64,000 bases of DNA from Bacteroidales bacterium. Its GTDB lineage: Bacteria; Bacteroidota; Bacteroidia; Bacteroidales; F082. Where the stretch lies: the NCBI GenBank assembly GCA_017466405.1, contig JAFTUF010000058.1, positions 1 to 64,000 of the forward strand, read 5' to 3'. The notes under the pieces are model-generated. The model saw nothing but the letters and a program-made list of their open reading frames with translations. It did not search any database and was not told the origin of the DNA. Shown here in pieces: positions 51,598 through 61,985 of this stretch (its first letter is position 1; each line of letters begins with the position of its first letter). Position numbers and translations under genes: made by a program.

Positions 51598-52524
51598 ATG
51601 ACATTACAACAATTGGAATACATTATCGCTCTCGACAAGCATCGTCATTTTGTCAAAGCAGCGGAGTCGTGCCATGTCACACAATCGACACTTAGCATGA
51701 TGATTCAGAAACTGGAACAGGAGTTAGAGATTAACATCTTCGACAGGAAGTCGCAGCCGATACAGCCTACAGAGATAGGACAGCAGCTCATCGACCAAGC
51801 CAAGGTGATTCTTTATAACGCTAAACAATTTAAAGAGTTAGCATTGACAGAGAAGCAGCAGGAATCGGGTAAAGTGACGCTTGGAATTATTCCTACGGTA
51901 GCGCCATACGTATTGCCAAGATTGTTTAACATACTTCAAGAAAGGAATCCTAACATCAAACTTCATGTCAAGGAGATTACTACCGGCGAGATTATAAATC
52001 AGTTGGAGAAAGCCGAGATTGATATGGCATTATTGGCAACGCCGCTCAACAATCCTAATTTCTTGGAGATACCTATTTATTATGAGAGATTTTTCGGCTA
52101 CGTCTCTCCTACCGAAGATTTATACGAGATGAAGGAATTGGAGATGCACCACATTCCTATGGATCATCTCTGGATTTTGAAGGAAGGACATTGTCTGCGT
52201 AATCAGGTGCTGCGACTATGTGAGTTCGACTCAGGATTTTCTTCAATTTACGAAGCAGGAAGCATCGACACATTGATAAAGATTGTCGATACCAACGGTG
52301 GCTATACCATCATTCCAGAACTTCATATCGACTTATTAAACGAGCAACAGAAGTTAAACGTTCGACCTATCGTCAATCCGGAACCTAACAGAGAGATTTC
52401 TTTGGTTGTGCGCAACGACTATGTCAAAGAGCGACTTCTTAACGTCATAGCGAAAAACATCAGCGACACCATTCCTGAAAACATGCTCGACGAGAGATTA
52501 AAAAAGTTTTCGATTAAGCTTTAA
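51598..52524 (+). CDS. oxyR: Hydrogen peroxide-sensing LysR regulator OxyR, 308 aa
   Basis: LysR family: N-terminal winged helix (1-60, MTLQQLEYIIALDKHRHFVK, AAESCHVTQSTLSMMIQKLE) and C-terminal regulatory domain (90-300). The redox pair is at Cys199 and Cys208 in EGHCLRNQVLRLCE, exactly the numbering of the E. coli sensor cysteines. It should activate peroxide-defence genes upon disulfide formation, first the divergent peroxiredoxin gene. The ATG at 51598 gives the canonical LysR start. The stop codon is followed directly by CTGAGAAATTGAAAATCTGA words. Confidence 0.95.
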   Translation: MTLQQLEYIIALDKHRHFVKAAESCHVTQSTLSMMIQKLEQELEINIFDRKSQPIQPTEIGQQLIDQAKVILYNAKQFKELALTEKQQESGKVTLGIIPTVAPYVLPRLFNILQERNPNIKLHVKEITTGEIINQLEKAEIDMALLATPLNNPNFLEIPIYYERFFGYVSPTEDLYEMKELEMHHIPMDHLWILKEGHCLRNQVLRLCEFDSGFSSIYEAGSIDTLIKIVDTNGGYTIIPELHIDLLNEQQKLNVRPIVNPEPNREISLVVRNDYVKERLLNVIAKNISDTIPENMLDERLKKFSIKL

Positions 52525-52640
52525 GGGGAAACTGAGAAATTGAAAATCTGAGAAACTGAAAATTATATGAGACGTTTCTACGTCCATAAATCATTTATTT
52601 AAAAAAGTAAAAAATTATCTTCTTATATTTCAAAAAAATA

Positions 52641-52648
52641 TATTTTTG
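52641..52648 (+). promoter_or_regulatory. Possible promoter of the DUF4143 ATPase gene
   Basis: TATTTTTG -7 element, about 184 bp before the ATG; the leader would include the 3x32-bp repeats. Confidence 0.45.
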
Positions 52649-52719
52649 TAATTAAAGAAATATAAAATCGACATTAAAATATAAATAATTGTTATTCAAT
52701 ACATTTAACTTTAATCATA

Positions 52720-52813
52720 CAAAAAGTCGTTTGAAAAAGTTGTTGGTTTTACAAAAAAGTCGTTTAAAAAAGTTGCTTGTTTTGCAAAAAGTCGTTTGAA
52801 AAAGTTGTTGTAA
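52720..52813. repeat. Three tandem 32-33-bp repeats upstream of the ATPase gene
   Basis: Units at 52720-52751, 52752-52784 and 52785-52813, each beginning CAAAAAGTCGTTTGAAAAAG and ending in GTTG(C/T)TTG-type bases. They end 18 bp before the ATG. No spacers of unique sequence, so not CRISPR. Confidence 0.85.
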
Positions 52814-52831
52814 TAATTATTAAAGTATATT

Positions 52832-54151
52832 ATGTTAGTAAGAAAAATAGAAAAATATCTCATAGAATGGAAAAATAATCCAGATAAAAATCCATTAATA
52901 ATTAAGGGCTGCCGTCAGTGTGGCAAGACCTATTCCGTATTGGATTTTGCAAAAAAGAATTACAAACATACTATATATATCAACTTTTTTGAAAATCCGT
53001 CGTATACATCTATCTTTGACAGTTCCTTAAATATTGACGACATCACCATGTATATCACTGGATTACTTGGAGACAAAGCGATATTTGAAAAAAACAAGAC
53101 ATGCTTGATTTTGGATGAGTTGCAAGAATGTCCCAACGCTCGCACATCCTTAAAATTTTTTAAGATAGATGGTCGTTACGATGTAATTTGTACAGGTTCT
53201 CTTTTAGGAATAAAAGGTTATAAGGATAATATTGTTTCTGTTCCTGTCGGTTATGAGACTGAAATTGAGATGAAACCATTGGATTTTGAGGAATTTTTAT
53301 GGGCTAACGGAATCAATGAAAATATCATCAACAAATTAAAGGAATCTTACGATAATCTGACACCTGTCGTTGACGTAATTCATAATCGTCTTAGAGAACT
53401 TTTGCTACAATATATTGTTGTCGGCGGCATGCCTGCTGTTGTAAACGAATTTGTCAAAACGCATCAGATGAACAAAGTTCTGAGAATGCAACGCGACATT
53501 ATCAACGGTTATCGAGACGATATGATTAAATATGCCTCTAAAGAAGATAAGGCTCATATCAGAGAATGTTTTGATTCTATACCAAAACAGCTAAGCAAAG
53601 AGAATAAGAAATTTCAGTATTCAACAATAAAAAAAGGAGGCACTGCTGGAAAATATTTAGGCAGTCTGCAATGGATTGAGGATGCCGGTTTTATATGCAG
53701 GTGTTATAATCTTAACATTACCGAATTGCCATTAGCTGGAAATGCTGATGAAAATATCTTCAAAGTCTATATGGCTGACATTGGGTTATTTGTCAGCATG
53801 TTAGAAGACGGAACGCAATCCGACATTTTACGAGGCTCATTATTAGGATATAAAGGTGCTATTTTTGAAAATCTCGTCGCCGACTTCCTAAACAAAATGG
53901 GACGTAAATTATATTATTTCCACAAAGACTCGGGCTTGGAAATAGATTTTATCATCAGATATAAAGGAGAATGTACTTTATTAGAGTGTAAATCGACAAA
54001 CGGAAATACCAAAAGCGCAAAAACAGTTTTAAAAAACCACGATAAATATCACGTCAATAATCTAATCAAATTAGGTGACTATAATATCGGTCGCAACGAC
54101 AACATTACAACACTACCTTTATATTTAGGTTTCTTAATCAGAGAATTATGA
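52832..54151 (+). CDS. AAA-type ATPase with DUF4143 domain, 439 aa
   Basis: N-terminal P-loop ATPase (about 1-215): Walker A GCRQCGKT at 26-33 (the family usually has GxRQxGKT), Walker B LILDELQEC, sensor-like ICTGSLLGI, and the KPLDFEEFLWANG element. C-terminal DUF4143 (about 215-400) with FENLVADFLNKMGRKLYYFH and SGLEIDFIIRYKGECTLLECK, a PD-(D/E)XK-like pattern (E-x-D ... E-x-K). Members of the family are widespread, often accessory, in gut bacteria; their function is unsettled. Single gene with its own terminator. Confidence 0.85.
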   Translation: MLVRKIEKYLIEWKNNPDKNPLIIKGCRQCGKTYSVLDFAKKNYKHTIYINFFENPSYTSIFDSSLNIDDITMYITGLLGDKAIFEKNKTCLILDELQECPNARTSLKFFKIDGRYDVICTGSLLGIKGYKDNIVSVPVGYETEIEMKPLDFEEFLWANGINENIINKLKESYDNLTPVVDVIHNRLRELLLQYIVVGGMPAVVNEFVKTHQMNKVLRMQRDIINGYRDDMIKYASKEDKAHIRECFDSIPKQLSKENKKFQYSTIKKGGTAGKYLGSLQWIEDAGFICRCYNLNITELPLAGNADENIFKVYMADIGLFVSMLEDGTQSDILRGSLLGYKGAIFENLVADFLNKMGRKLYYFHKDSGLEIDFIIRYKGECTLLECKSTNGNTKSAKTVLKNHDKYHVNNLIKLGDYNIGRNDNITTLPLYLGFLIREL

Positions 54152-54159
54152 CAAAAGAA

Positions 54160-54187
54160 AAGGAGACACTCAGCATGTCTCCTTTTT
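54160..54187 (+). terminator. Terminator of the DUF4143 ATPase gene
   Basis: AAGGAGACA (54160-54168) pairs with TGTCTCCTT (54176-54184), then Ts. Confidence 0.9.
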
Positions 54188-54203
54188 CATTTAGATCATA
54201 TAT

Positions 54204-54244
54204 GAGACGCAGCAAAATTCAATCGAATTTTGATACGTCTCTAC
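54204..54244. repeat. GAGACG palindromic element, copy 1
   Basis: Outer arms GAGACG / CGTCTC and inner arms AAAATTC / GAATTTT around a 3-nt loop. It differs from copy 2 at 60638-60678 at only three positions. Lies between convergent genes. Confidence 0.85.
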
Positions 54245-54247
54245 AAA

Positions 54248-56872
54248 TTATAATTCATTAACGACTTTCATAAGTTGTTCTCCCAATCCGATGGTGTAGC
54301 CTTGTGAGATAAACACTATTTCATTTTGAGTGTTAGCTACGATAAATATTGGGAGGTTATTGTTTTGAAGTCTCATATTTGCAACTACTTCCTTCAACAT
54401 TGAACCGTCTTCAATACCGAATGTCAAGTTTTCTGGAAGACCTTGGAAGTTCTTGAGTTCGAAGTTTCTCTTATGTTCTTCGTTTTGGAACAAGAACACG
54501 AAGCTTCTTCCCCATTTATCTAATTGGTCTTTTACCAAAGCGATGTCTTGCATTGCGTGTGTTGTTGGTTCGCTGCCGCCGTCCAAGAGTCCTAACACAT
54601 AGAAACCGCGACCTGTGGTTTGTAACAAACTCTTATCTTCTGTTGCGTCAACAGGCATATATCTGTTTTCTGAGTTGAAGTTACCTATTATTCTGAGGCC
54701 TTTCTCAGGTTCTCTCATCACGAGGTCGATGTTTGTTGTCTCGTTAGGTCTGATTGTGAAGAACTGCATACGAGCGAGGACGCTGCCGTCAGAGAGACGC
54801 GTTCCTGTTGTGAGTACGTAGTAACCTTCATCGAGAGTCAAGCCATTTTCAAATAATGTTGAATATTGTTCGCCAACATCCATGCCTGGATCTTTTGCGT
54901 CGTAAGCGAGCAAGTCGAAGTTGACATCATCGAATTTCTTGATTGAGAAGTGAGTATAATAACGGAGGTCTGTCAAAGCGCCTGAAGGAACGTATTTAGC
55001 CATAAGAACGCCTTGTGGTGCAGGAGCTGCTTCTGTCATGCCTTCGTCAAATTTCACGTCAACCCAGACGTTGTCTTTAAGATATTGAACCTTTGCTGTG
55101 ACAGGGTCGATGCGTGATGCAATGCCGAGCGAACGAGCTGTTGAGACGAAGAAGATACCTCTTGAGCGAGTGTCGGTGACTCTTGCTTTCAACACGCTTT
55201 GTGGCGACATCGGGATTCCACGGATATTGAGGTTATTGTTGATAACGATGCTATCCTTAATCCAATCGACGAGTTCTTGTGGATTGTTTATGAATTTCTC
55301 TGATTGTTCTTTATCAAAATAATTTGACAAGTATTCTTTATAAGGATATAACATCTCATTCGACACGCGAGGATTCAAGATGTATGCGTTATAAATGTCA
55401 CCTTTGCCTCTGACAGAATTATCGAGGTTATCCATCAACACTGCCATGCTGATGTCGCGGAGGTCTTTGTCGCTCACCTCTGAAAGAAGGTTAAGAGCCA
55501 TCTCGCGTTTACCTTTTTTCTCTGCGTATTTAATGAAGTCTATTATTGTCTGATAGTTACCCCATGATTTTTCCACCAAAGTCTTGACTCTTTCGTCTCT
55601 GAACTTCCTTGGGAAAGAAGCTATATAAGCGTTTCTGATAGAGTCTTCGTATGCAAAACGACGGTCGTTTTCAGCGCGCATCTCTGGTGTTACGTTAGGC
55701 ATCTTGGCATTTTCTGCTGGAGGGGTGATGTTATATTCCACCATCATATCTTTGCCATAGCATTTATCGAGTTTCACTACCACTTCGTTCTTCTCACCGA
55801 AAGGCATCTCTTCAAATCCGAATTTAGCGCGGTCTGAAGCATATACTAACATATCGCCTTTACCAGCTGTCATCCATGTCTCACCATTTTCGTCGGTGAA
55901 TTTCACTGCCACGCCGCAGAACTCAGCATAGTTATAAATCTTAAACTCCACTCTTGCGTTAGGAACAGGATTACCTTCAACATCGACGACTTTAACTGTC
56001 ATCTTAGAAGCGTCGGCATAATTATCAACCACATTGATTTCTGTGTGGTTAGGTGTTATGTCGATAACCTCTTCTGGTCCGTAGTAACGACCGAATACGC
56101 GTGTGTGAAGGAGGAGCGTTCTAGAAGCAGGAGCGTTGAACCAACCGAGGTCGAGCACTGGCTCTGGTTCGCAGGCGCCGAGGAAGTGCCATTCGCCATC
56201 GACGTAAGCCTCAACCCAAGCGTGGTTGTCGTCGCAGTGAGCCCAGCGTGGAGTATAGACCTGACGTGCAGGGATACACATAGCGCGGAGTGCTGCTACC
56301 AAGAATGTCGATTCTTCACCGCAGCGACCCCATGAGGTCTTCACTGTAGCAAGCGGTGAACTTGTTCTAGAGTCGGAGCCTTTGTAGTTGGCTTTCTCGT
56401 GACACCAGTGGTTTATTTCAAGAACAGCGTCATACATCGACAAGTCTTTCACTCTGTCTTTCAACTCTTCATAGAAAACAAATCTAGAGTCATCTAAGTT
56501 TTCATTATTGATTCTCACTGGAACAACAAAGTGATTGAACTCTCTCTCAGGGACATCTTTTCCCCAAGGCATCTCTTCTCTTGCCTTATAAGAAGCAAGT
56601 ACGTTCTTATGATAGAAAGCACCTGGATAGTCGGTGATGTCGCTTAAAGGCATATAAGCATACAAGAATTGCAATGCTTCTTTTTCTTTTTGAGGCAGTT
56701 CAGAATTCAAGATATTGAACAAATCGCCATTTGGAAGTTGCGCCATTTTTTCTTGAAGGTCTTTCTCGACCTCGGCGCGTTGTTGTGCGTCAGAAATAAA
56801 ATGCCCTCTATTACATGAAGCGAGCAAGCCTAAAAAAAGTACGGCTAAAAATAAGTTCTTAATCTTTCTCAT
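54248..56872 (-). CDS. Transglutaminase-like domain lipoprotein, 874 aa
   Basis: Lipoprotein signal with lipobox LLASC (Cys20). A transglutaminase/protease-like core lies at about 130-250: Cys184 (WGRCGEES) and His217 (DDNHAWVEAYVDGEWHF). The usual third residue, Asp, is not obvious; Glu235 in GACEPE stands near its place. C-terminal to this are a carboxypeptidase-regulatory-like sandwich (about 290-365, VKVVDVEGNPVPNARVEFK), a helical middle part, and a final thioredoxin-like region (about 775-874). A periplasm-facing or surface lipoprotein, perhaps a peptidase; substrate unknown. It lies 12 bp after purA and shares its transcript. Confidence 0.83.
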   Translation of the reverse strand: MRKIKNLFLAVLFLGLLASCNRGHFISDAQQRAEVEKDLQEKMAQLPNGDLFNILNSELPQKEKEALQFLYAYMPLSDITDYPGAFYHKNVLASYKAREEMPWGKDVPEREFNHFVVPVRINNENLDDSRFVFYEELKDRVKDLSMYDAVLEINHWCHEKANYKGSDSRTSSPLATVKTSWGRCGEESTFLVAALRAMCIPARQVYTPRWAHCDDNHAWVEAYVDGEWHFLGACEPEPVLDLGWFNAPASRTLLLHTRVFGRYYGPEEVIDITPNHTEINVVDNYADASKMTVKVVDVEGNPVPNARVEFKIYNYAEFCGVAVKFTDENGETWMTAGKGDMLVYASDRAKFGFEEMPFGEKNEVVVKLDKCYGKDMMVEYNITPPAENAKMPNVTPEMRAENDRRFAYEDSIRNAYIASFPRKFRDERVKTLVEKSWGNYQTIIDFIKYAEKKGKREMALNLLSEVSDKDLRDISMAVLMDNLDNSVRGKGDIYNAYILNPRVSNEMLYPYKEYLSNYFDKEQSEKFINNPQELVDWIKDSIVINNNLNIRGIPMSPQSVLKARVTDTRSRGIFFVSTARSLGIASRIDPVTAKVQYLKDNVWVDVKFDEGMTEAAPAPQGVLMAKYVPSGALTDLRYYTHFSIKKFDDVNFDLLAYDAKDPGMDVGEQYSTLFENGLTLDEGYYVLTTGTRLSDGSVLARMQFFTIRPNETTNIDLVMREPEKGLRIIGNFNSENRYMPVDATEDKSLLQTTGRGFYVLGLLDGGSEPTTHAMQDIALVKDQLDKWGRSFVFLFQNEEHKRNFELKNFQGLPENLTFGIEDGSMLKEVVANMRLQNNNLPIFIVANTQNEIVFISQGYTIGLGEQLMKVVNEL

Positions 56873-56884
56873 AATTAATATTTG

Positions 56885-58210
<1,326 letters not shown>

Positions 58211-58272
58211 CTAAAAAAGGCTAAATAAACTCGCGAATTGGAGTAATGTAGAAAGTACATTTATTTAGCGTT

Positions 58273-58280
58273 CAAAGTTA
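58273..58280 (-). promoter_or_regulatory. Promoter of purA
   Basis: Minus-strand TAACTTTG, leader about 90 nt. Confidence 0.5.
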
Positions 58281-58339
58281 GTAAAAAACTCTGTACGTTA
58301 ATAAGAAAAAATCAGAAAAATAAAAATAAAAGTAAGTGG

Positions 58340-60535
58340 TTAACTTTCAATGTTTCTTTCTATTCTCTTAACTTTATTTACGAGGCTCATCGATTCAATA
58401 TCTGAAATAACGGTCTCCAATTGTTTAAGATTATTAACATAGAACGCCACTGTTGCATCGACCATACCACCTTCGCTCTGCATCTTTACAGAATAAAGGT
58501 CGAGTTTGAACTTGCCGCTCAACATAGAGAATAATTCTGAACCAAAACCCATTTTGTTTACAGCCGATATTTTCAAGGTAGCCATGAATGCGAGGTCATC
58601 GCTGAACTGCCATTTTGCTTTAACGATATTATTGCCAAACTGCGACATCAAGCTGATGGCTTTCGGGCAATCGGGACGATGTATCTGTAAAGGTTGACCC
58701 GGAAACGAAATCGCAACGACATCGTCACCTGGAATTGGATTACAACAATTTGATATAGTGTAGCCTAAATCGTCAGGTTCTTTTTCTTTGGTTTTAATTT
58801 CTTCGCTATCGGAAAGTATCTTCAACAATGAATTAGCCGCATCATTCTGATTGTTCTTAAGATGATTCTCAACATCTTCAAAACCGACTCTTTCCAGTGC
58901 CACATTATAATATAGGTCGATACGACCTGCGAGACCGGCTCTCTCTGCTAAAAGATTTCTGTTCTGACGGCTGAAGTCAATGTCGAGACGGATGAAATAT
59001 TCCTGAAGCAATGCCTTGCCTTTTTCCTTAAATGTTCTCTTATAATCTTTAATTCCAGCTTTAAGTCGCGACTTGGCAAGCGATGTTACCAGATAATCAA
59101 AATGCTGTTCCTGCGGATTTTGAAATGCTGACGTTATAATCTCGACTTGATCTCCCATACCAAGCACATAATCCATCGTCGTAAGTTTCTTATTGACGTT
59201 AGCGCCAACACAGTGTTTTCCTATCTCGCTGTGAATCATATATGCGAAGTCGAGGACGGTAGCTCCTTTAGGCAGACATTTCATCTCGCCTTTAGGAGTG
59301 AAGACGAAAATCTCGTCGTTGAAGAGGTCCATCTTGAAACTGCTGAGAAATTCTATTGCAGAAGAGTCGTCCGACTCTGTCAGGTCTTTGACGTTATCGA
59401 ACCATAGTTTGAGACTATTTTCAGCAGCGTTGTTATCATTCTTATAATATTTAAGGTAAGCCATGATACCACGCTCGGCTATGAGTTCCATCTTCTGTGT
59501 ACGTATCTGCGTCTCAATCCAGTTACCTTGCTTACTCATGAACACCGCATGAATAGACTCGTAGCCGTTCGTCTTAGGGAACGACAGCCAGTCACGGAGT
59601 TTGGCATTGTTTGGACGATAGAACATAGTAAGCACGCCGAAAGTCTGCCAGCACTGAATCTTCTCAACGTCCAAAGGACAATCTATTATGATTCTCAAAA
59701 CAAAGACGTCGTATATCTCTTCCAAGGAAAGTCCGAATTTATGCATTCTCTCCCAGATACCGCTCTGCGTTCTCTCGAGTATCCTTATCTCCGCCTTAAT
59801 ACCAACTCTCTCGAGTTCAGCCCTTATCGGTTTGGCAAACTCTTCAAGTTCTTTTATCTTAGACTCTCTGATGTTGTCGAGTTGTTTTGATATTGAAGAA
59901 TATACTTGTGGATTTATGTATTTCAGGCAAAGGTTTTCGAGTTCCATCTTGACGGCGTAGAGACCGAGTCGATATGCTAAAGGTGCGTAAAACGAGAGTG
60001 TCTCCGAAGCAATCTTAAGCTGCTTATGATGAGGCATCGACTCCAAGGTGCGCATATTATGCAGGCGGTCGGCGAGTTTCACCAAGATGACACGTATGTC
60101 TTCCGAGAGAGAGTTGACTATCTTACGATAGTTTTCTGCCTGTATGCTTTCTATGCTATTCTGGAAATCTATGCCACTAAGTTTGGTGAGACCTTTCACG
60201 ACGCGAGCCACCTTAGGTCCGAACTCTTGCGAGATATATTCCTCTGTGTATTCGGTATCTTCTACCACGTCGTGAAGGAGGGCGCTGGTGATGGATGTAG
60301 GACCCATTCCTATCTCTTTTGCTACGATTATCGCCACTGCTATCGGATGGAAGATATAAGGCTCTCCCGACTTACGACGAGCGTCTTTATGAGCGAGAGC
60401 TGCAAACTCGTATGCCTTCTTAACAAGCTCAATATCAGACTCGCTTTTTTTGCCCGTCCATGACTCGAGCAAGACATCGAACAATCTGTCCATCTCAAAT
60501 TGTTCTTCTTTAGAATAAGTGTCGGGATAATTCAT
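58340..60535 (-). CDS. rel: Bifunctional (p)ppGpp synthetase/hydrolase of the RelA/SpoT family, 731 aa
   Basis: N-terminal HD hydrolase domain (about 40-190) with FHPIAVA, HD at 88-89 and ED at 92-93, so hydrolysis is probably active; synthetase domain (about 235-350) with YDVFVLRIIIDCPLD and NGYESIHAVFM; TGS domain (about 400-460, VFTPKGEMKCLPKGATVLDF); zinc-finger-like CCNPIPGDDVVAI segment; ACT domain (about 655-731). Sets stringent-response alarmone levels. Monocistronic. Confidence 0.96.
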   Translation of the reverse strand: MNYPDTYSKEEQFEMDRLFDVLLESWTGKKSESDIELVKKAYEFAALAHKDARRKSGEPYIFHPIAVAIIVAKEIGMGPTSITSALLHDVVEDTEYTEEYISQEFGPKVARVVKGLTKLSGIDFQNSIESIQAENYRKIVNSLSEDIRVILVKLADRLHNMRTLESMPHHKQLKIASETLSFYAPLAYRLGLYAVKMELENLCLKYINPQVYSSISKQLDNIRESKIKELEEFAKPIRAELERVGIKAEIRILERTQSGIWERMHKFGLSLEEIYDVFVLRIIIDCPLDVEKIQCWQTFGVLTMFYRPNNAKLRDWLSFPKTNGYESIHAVFMSKQGNWIETQIRTQKMELIAERGIMAYLKYYKNDNNAAENSLKLWFDNVKDLTESDDSSAIEFLSSFKMDLFNDEIFVFTPKGEMKCLPKGATVLDFAYMIHSEIGKHCVGANVNKKLTTMDYVLGMGDQVEIITSAFQNPQEQHFDYLVTSLAKSRLKAGIKDYKRTFKEKGKALLQEYFIRLDIDFSRQNRNLLAERAGLAGRIDLYYNVALERVGFEDVENHLKNNQNDAANSLLKILSDSEEIKTKEKEPDDLGYTISNCCNPIPGDDVVAISFPGQPLQIHRPDCPKAISLMSQFGNNIVKAKWQFSDDLAFMATLKISAVNKMGFGSELFSMLSGKFKLDLYSVKMQSEGGMVDATVAFYVNNLKQLETVISDIESMSLVNKVKRIERNIES

Positions 60536-60556
60536 AGCATTTCAATGTTAAAAGAT

Positions 60557-60565
60557 GCAAAGTTA
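60557..60565 (-). promoter_or_regulatory. Promoter of rel
   Basis: Minus-strand TAACTTTGC 22 bp before the ATG. Confidence 0.6.
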
Positions 60566-60637
60566 ATAAGCATTTTCCCGAAAGTCAATAGGAAATGTGA
60601 AAAAAATTAAGAAAATCACAGAGTCTATAAAAAAGCA

Positions 60638-60678
60638 GAGACGCAGCAAAATTCTATCGAATTTTGGCACGTCTCTAC
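60638..60678. repeat. GAGACG palindromic element, copy 2
   Basis: Same structure as 54204-54244, with three substitutions. It is followed by ATTCCCGACTCCCGTTTCCA (60681-60700) words that reach the stop codon of the lipoprotein gene. Confidence 0.85.
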
Positions 60679-60703
60679 CCATTCCCGACTCCCGTTTCCA
60701 ATT

Positions 60704-61978
60704 CTAATCAGATACTGGTCTTATCAACAATCCTGCGTAGCGGCTAAACCATCCTATGTTAGCGAAGTTAGTGTTATAGAAATAAAAGAAAGTAGAATAA
60801 TATACAGGATCTGAAGGGTCTGGCGACGAAGTCCAATATGCGCCTTCCGCATCAGCGAAGTCGATGTTACCTTCTGTGGCGAAACCTCCCGAAGGAAGGA
60901 AAATCTGATTTCCGTTAGGACCGGTAAAGATAGCACCTTGTACGTTATTCATCGTGGTCCATTCTATTGTGCAGTTGTCTATCAGCTCTCTTGCTTCAAT
61001 CTCCGTAGGGATTCTCCATGTACCTTCCCATGTAAATGCAGGAGCGTCATATTGAATATCACCTGAGATATCGCCGATATTATGACCGTATGTCGTACTA
61101 TTATCGATACTATACATTTCTTTTGGATTATGTTCACCCCACGCCATATAACTACCTATTTCGTAAGGCATCGTAGCGCCAAAATTATGCGCAGCCCATT
61201 TCAAACCGCTTGGCAATCCTAAGTCAACATATTCATATCCATTGATAAAATTACCTTCCAATGTTGTAAAACTTAATTCTTCTCCGTAAGCCGTTCCAGC
61301 TTCATTGGTAGCGTATGCTCTCACATAATATTGGGTATTGGGGACGAGATTTGGGATATTGGAAGTAAAACTGCCGACGCCATTACCGTCTGTTGTTTTA
61401 CCATCCTCTATTGTTGGATTTTGGCTGACGCTCCAGCAAACGCCTCTCATTGTGACCTCAGCGCCTCCATCAGAAATAACCTCACCGCCACAGATTGCAG
61501 ATGTTATATCAATCTCTGTCACTAAAGAAGTTGTAACTTCAGGAAGCAATATTTCAGGTTCGTTGTCATCGTCCCCGTCATTGTCATCGTCCCCGTCATT
61601 GTCACCGTCACCGTCATTATTCAATGTCATAAACTTCACCTCTTGTCCATATCCAATTCCAGCCTCATTGATAGCGTATGCTCTCACATAATATTGGGTA
61701 TTGGGGACGAGATTTTGGATATTGGAAGTAAAATTGCCGGCGCCATTTCCGTCTGTTGATTTATTATCCTCTATTGTTGGATTTTGATTTGTGCTCCAGC
61801 AAACACCTTTTGCTGTTATTTCAGCGCCGCCGTCAGATGTTATCTCTCCGCCACAAACAGCCGTCGTGTCTGTAACATTAACGACATCTGTTGTATAAAC
61901 TGTTGGTATCTCAGCATCCTTACCGCATGAGAAAAACAAAGCTACAAATAGCAATAATAAAAATGGTAACTTTTTCAT
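60704..61978 (-). CDS. Lipoprotein with two fibronectin-like repeats and a C-terminal Fibrobacter-type paralogous domain, 424 aa
   Basis: Lipoprotein signal (KKLPFLLLLFVALFFSC|GKD, Cys19). Two homologous beta-sandwich units, about 22-118 and 150-240, share TDTTAVCGGEITSDGGAEIT, GVCWS-x-NPTIED, TDGNG-GNFTSNI and LVPNTQYYVRAYA-NEAG. An Asp/Asn/Gly linker (GDGDNDGDDDNDGDDDNEPE) joins them. The C-terminal part (about 245-424, YVDLGLPSGLKWAAHNFGA, WRIPTEIEARELIDNC, YWTSS, LLIRPV) matches the Fibrobacter succinogenes major paralogous domain. Probably an exposed surface lipoprotein. It ends with TAG. The DNA of the two units keeps identical 30-bp blocks, so the duplication is fairly recent. Confidence 0.85.
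   Translation of the reverse strand: MKKLPFLLLLFVALFFSCGKDAEIPTVYTTDVVNVTDTTAVCGGEITSDGGAEITAKGVCWSTNQNPTIEDNKSTDGNGAGNFTSNIQNLVPNTQYYVRAYAINEAGIGYGQEVKFMTLNNDGDGDNDGDDDNDGDDDNEPEILLPEVTTSLVTEIDITSAICGGEVISDGGAEVTMRGVCWSVSQNPTIEDGKTTDGNGVGSFTSNIPNLVPNTQYYVRAYATNEAGTAYGEELSFTTLEGNFINGYEYVDLGLPSGLKWAAHNFGATMPYEIGSYMAWGEHNPKEMYSIDNSTTYGHNIGDISGDIQYDAPAFTWEGTWRIPTEIEARELIDNCTIEWTTMNNVQGAIFTGPNGNQIFLPSGGFATEGNIDFADAEGAYWTSSPDPSDPVYYSTFFYFYNTNFANIGWFSRYAGLLIRPVSD
61566..61622. repeat. 18-bp in-gene tandem repeat coding the Asp-rich linker
   Basis: Units TCATCGTCCCCGTCATTG, about three copies, coding for GDDDND; comparable to 48196-48268. Confidence 0.7.
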
Positions 61979-61985
61979 AATAAAA

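Larger units (their letters stand above)
52525..52831. other. Gap between oxyR and the ATPase gene
   Basis: 307 bp without a gene: CTGAGAAA/TTGAAAAT words (52530-52565), GAGACGTTTCTACGTCC (52570-52586), a promoter TATTTTTG (52641-52648), AT-rich DNA and three tandem 32-33-bp repeats (52720-52813). Confidence 0.6.

Noticed and set aside
52720..52813. CRISPR array
   Set aside because: The 32-33-bp units are directly adjacent without spacers, and no cas genes are near.
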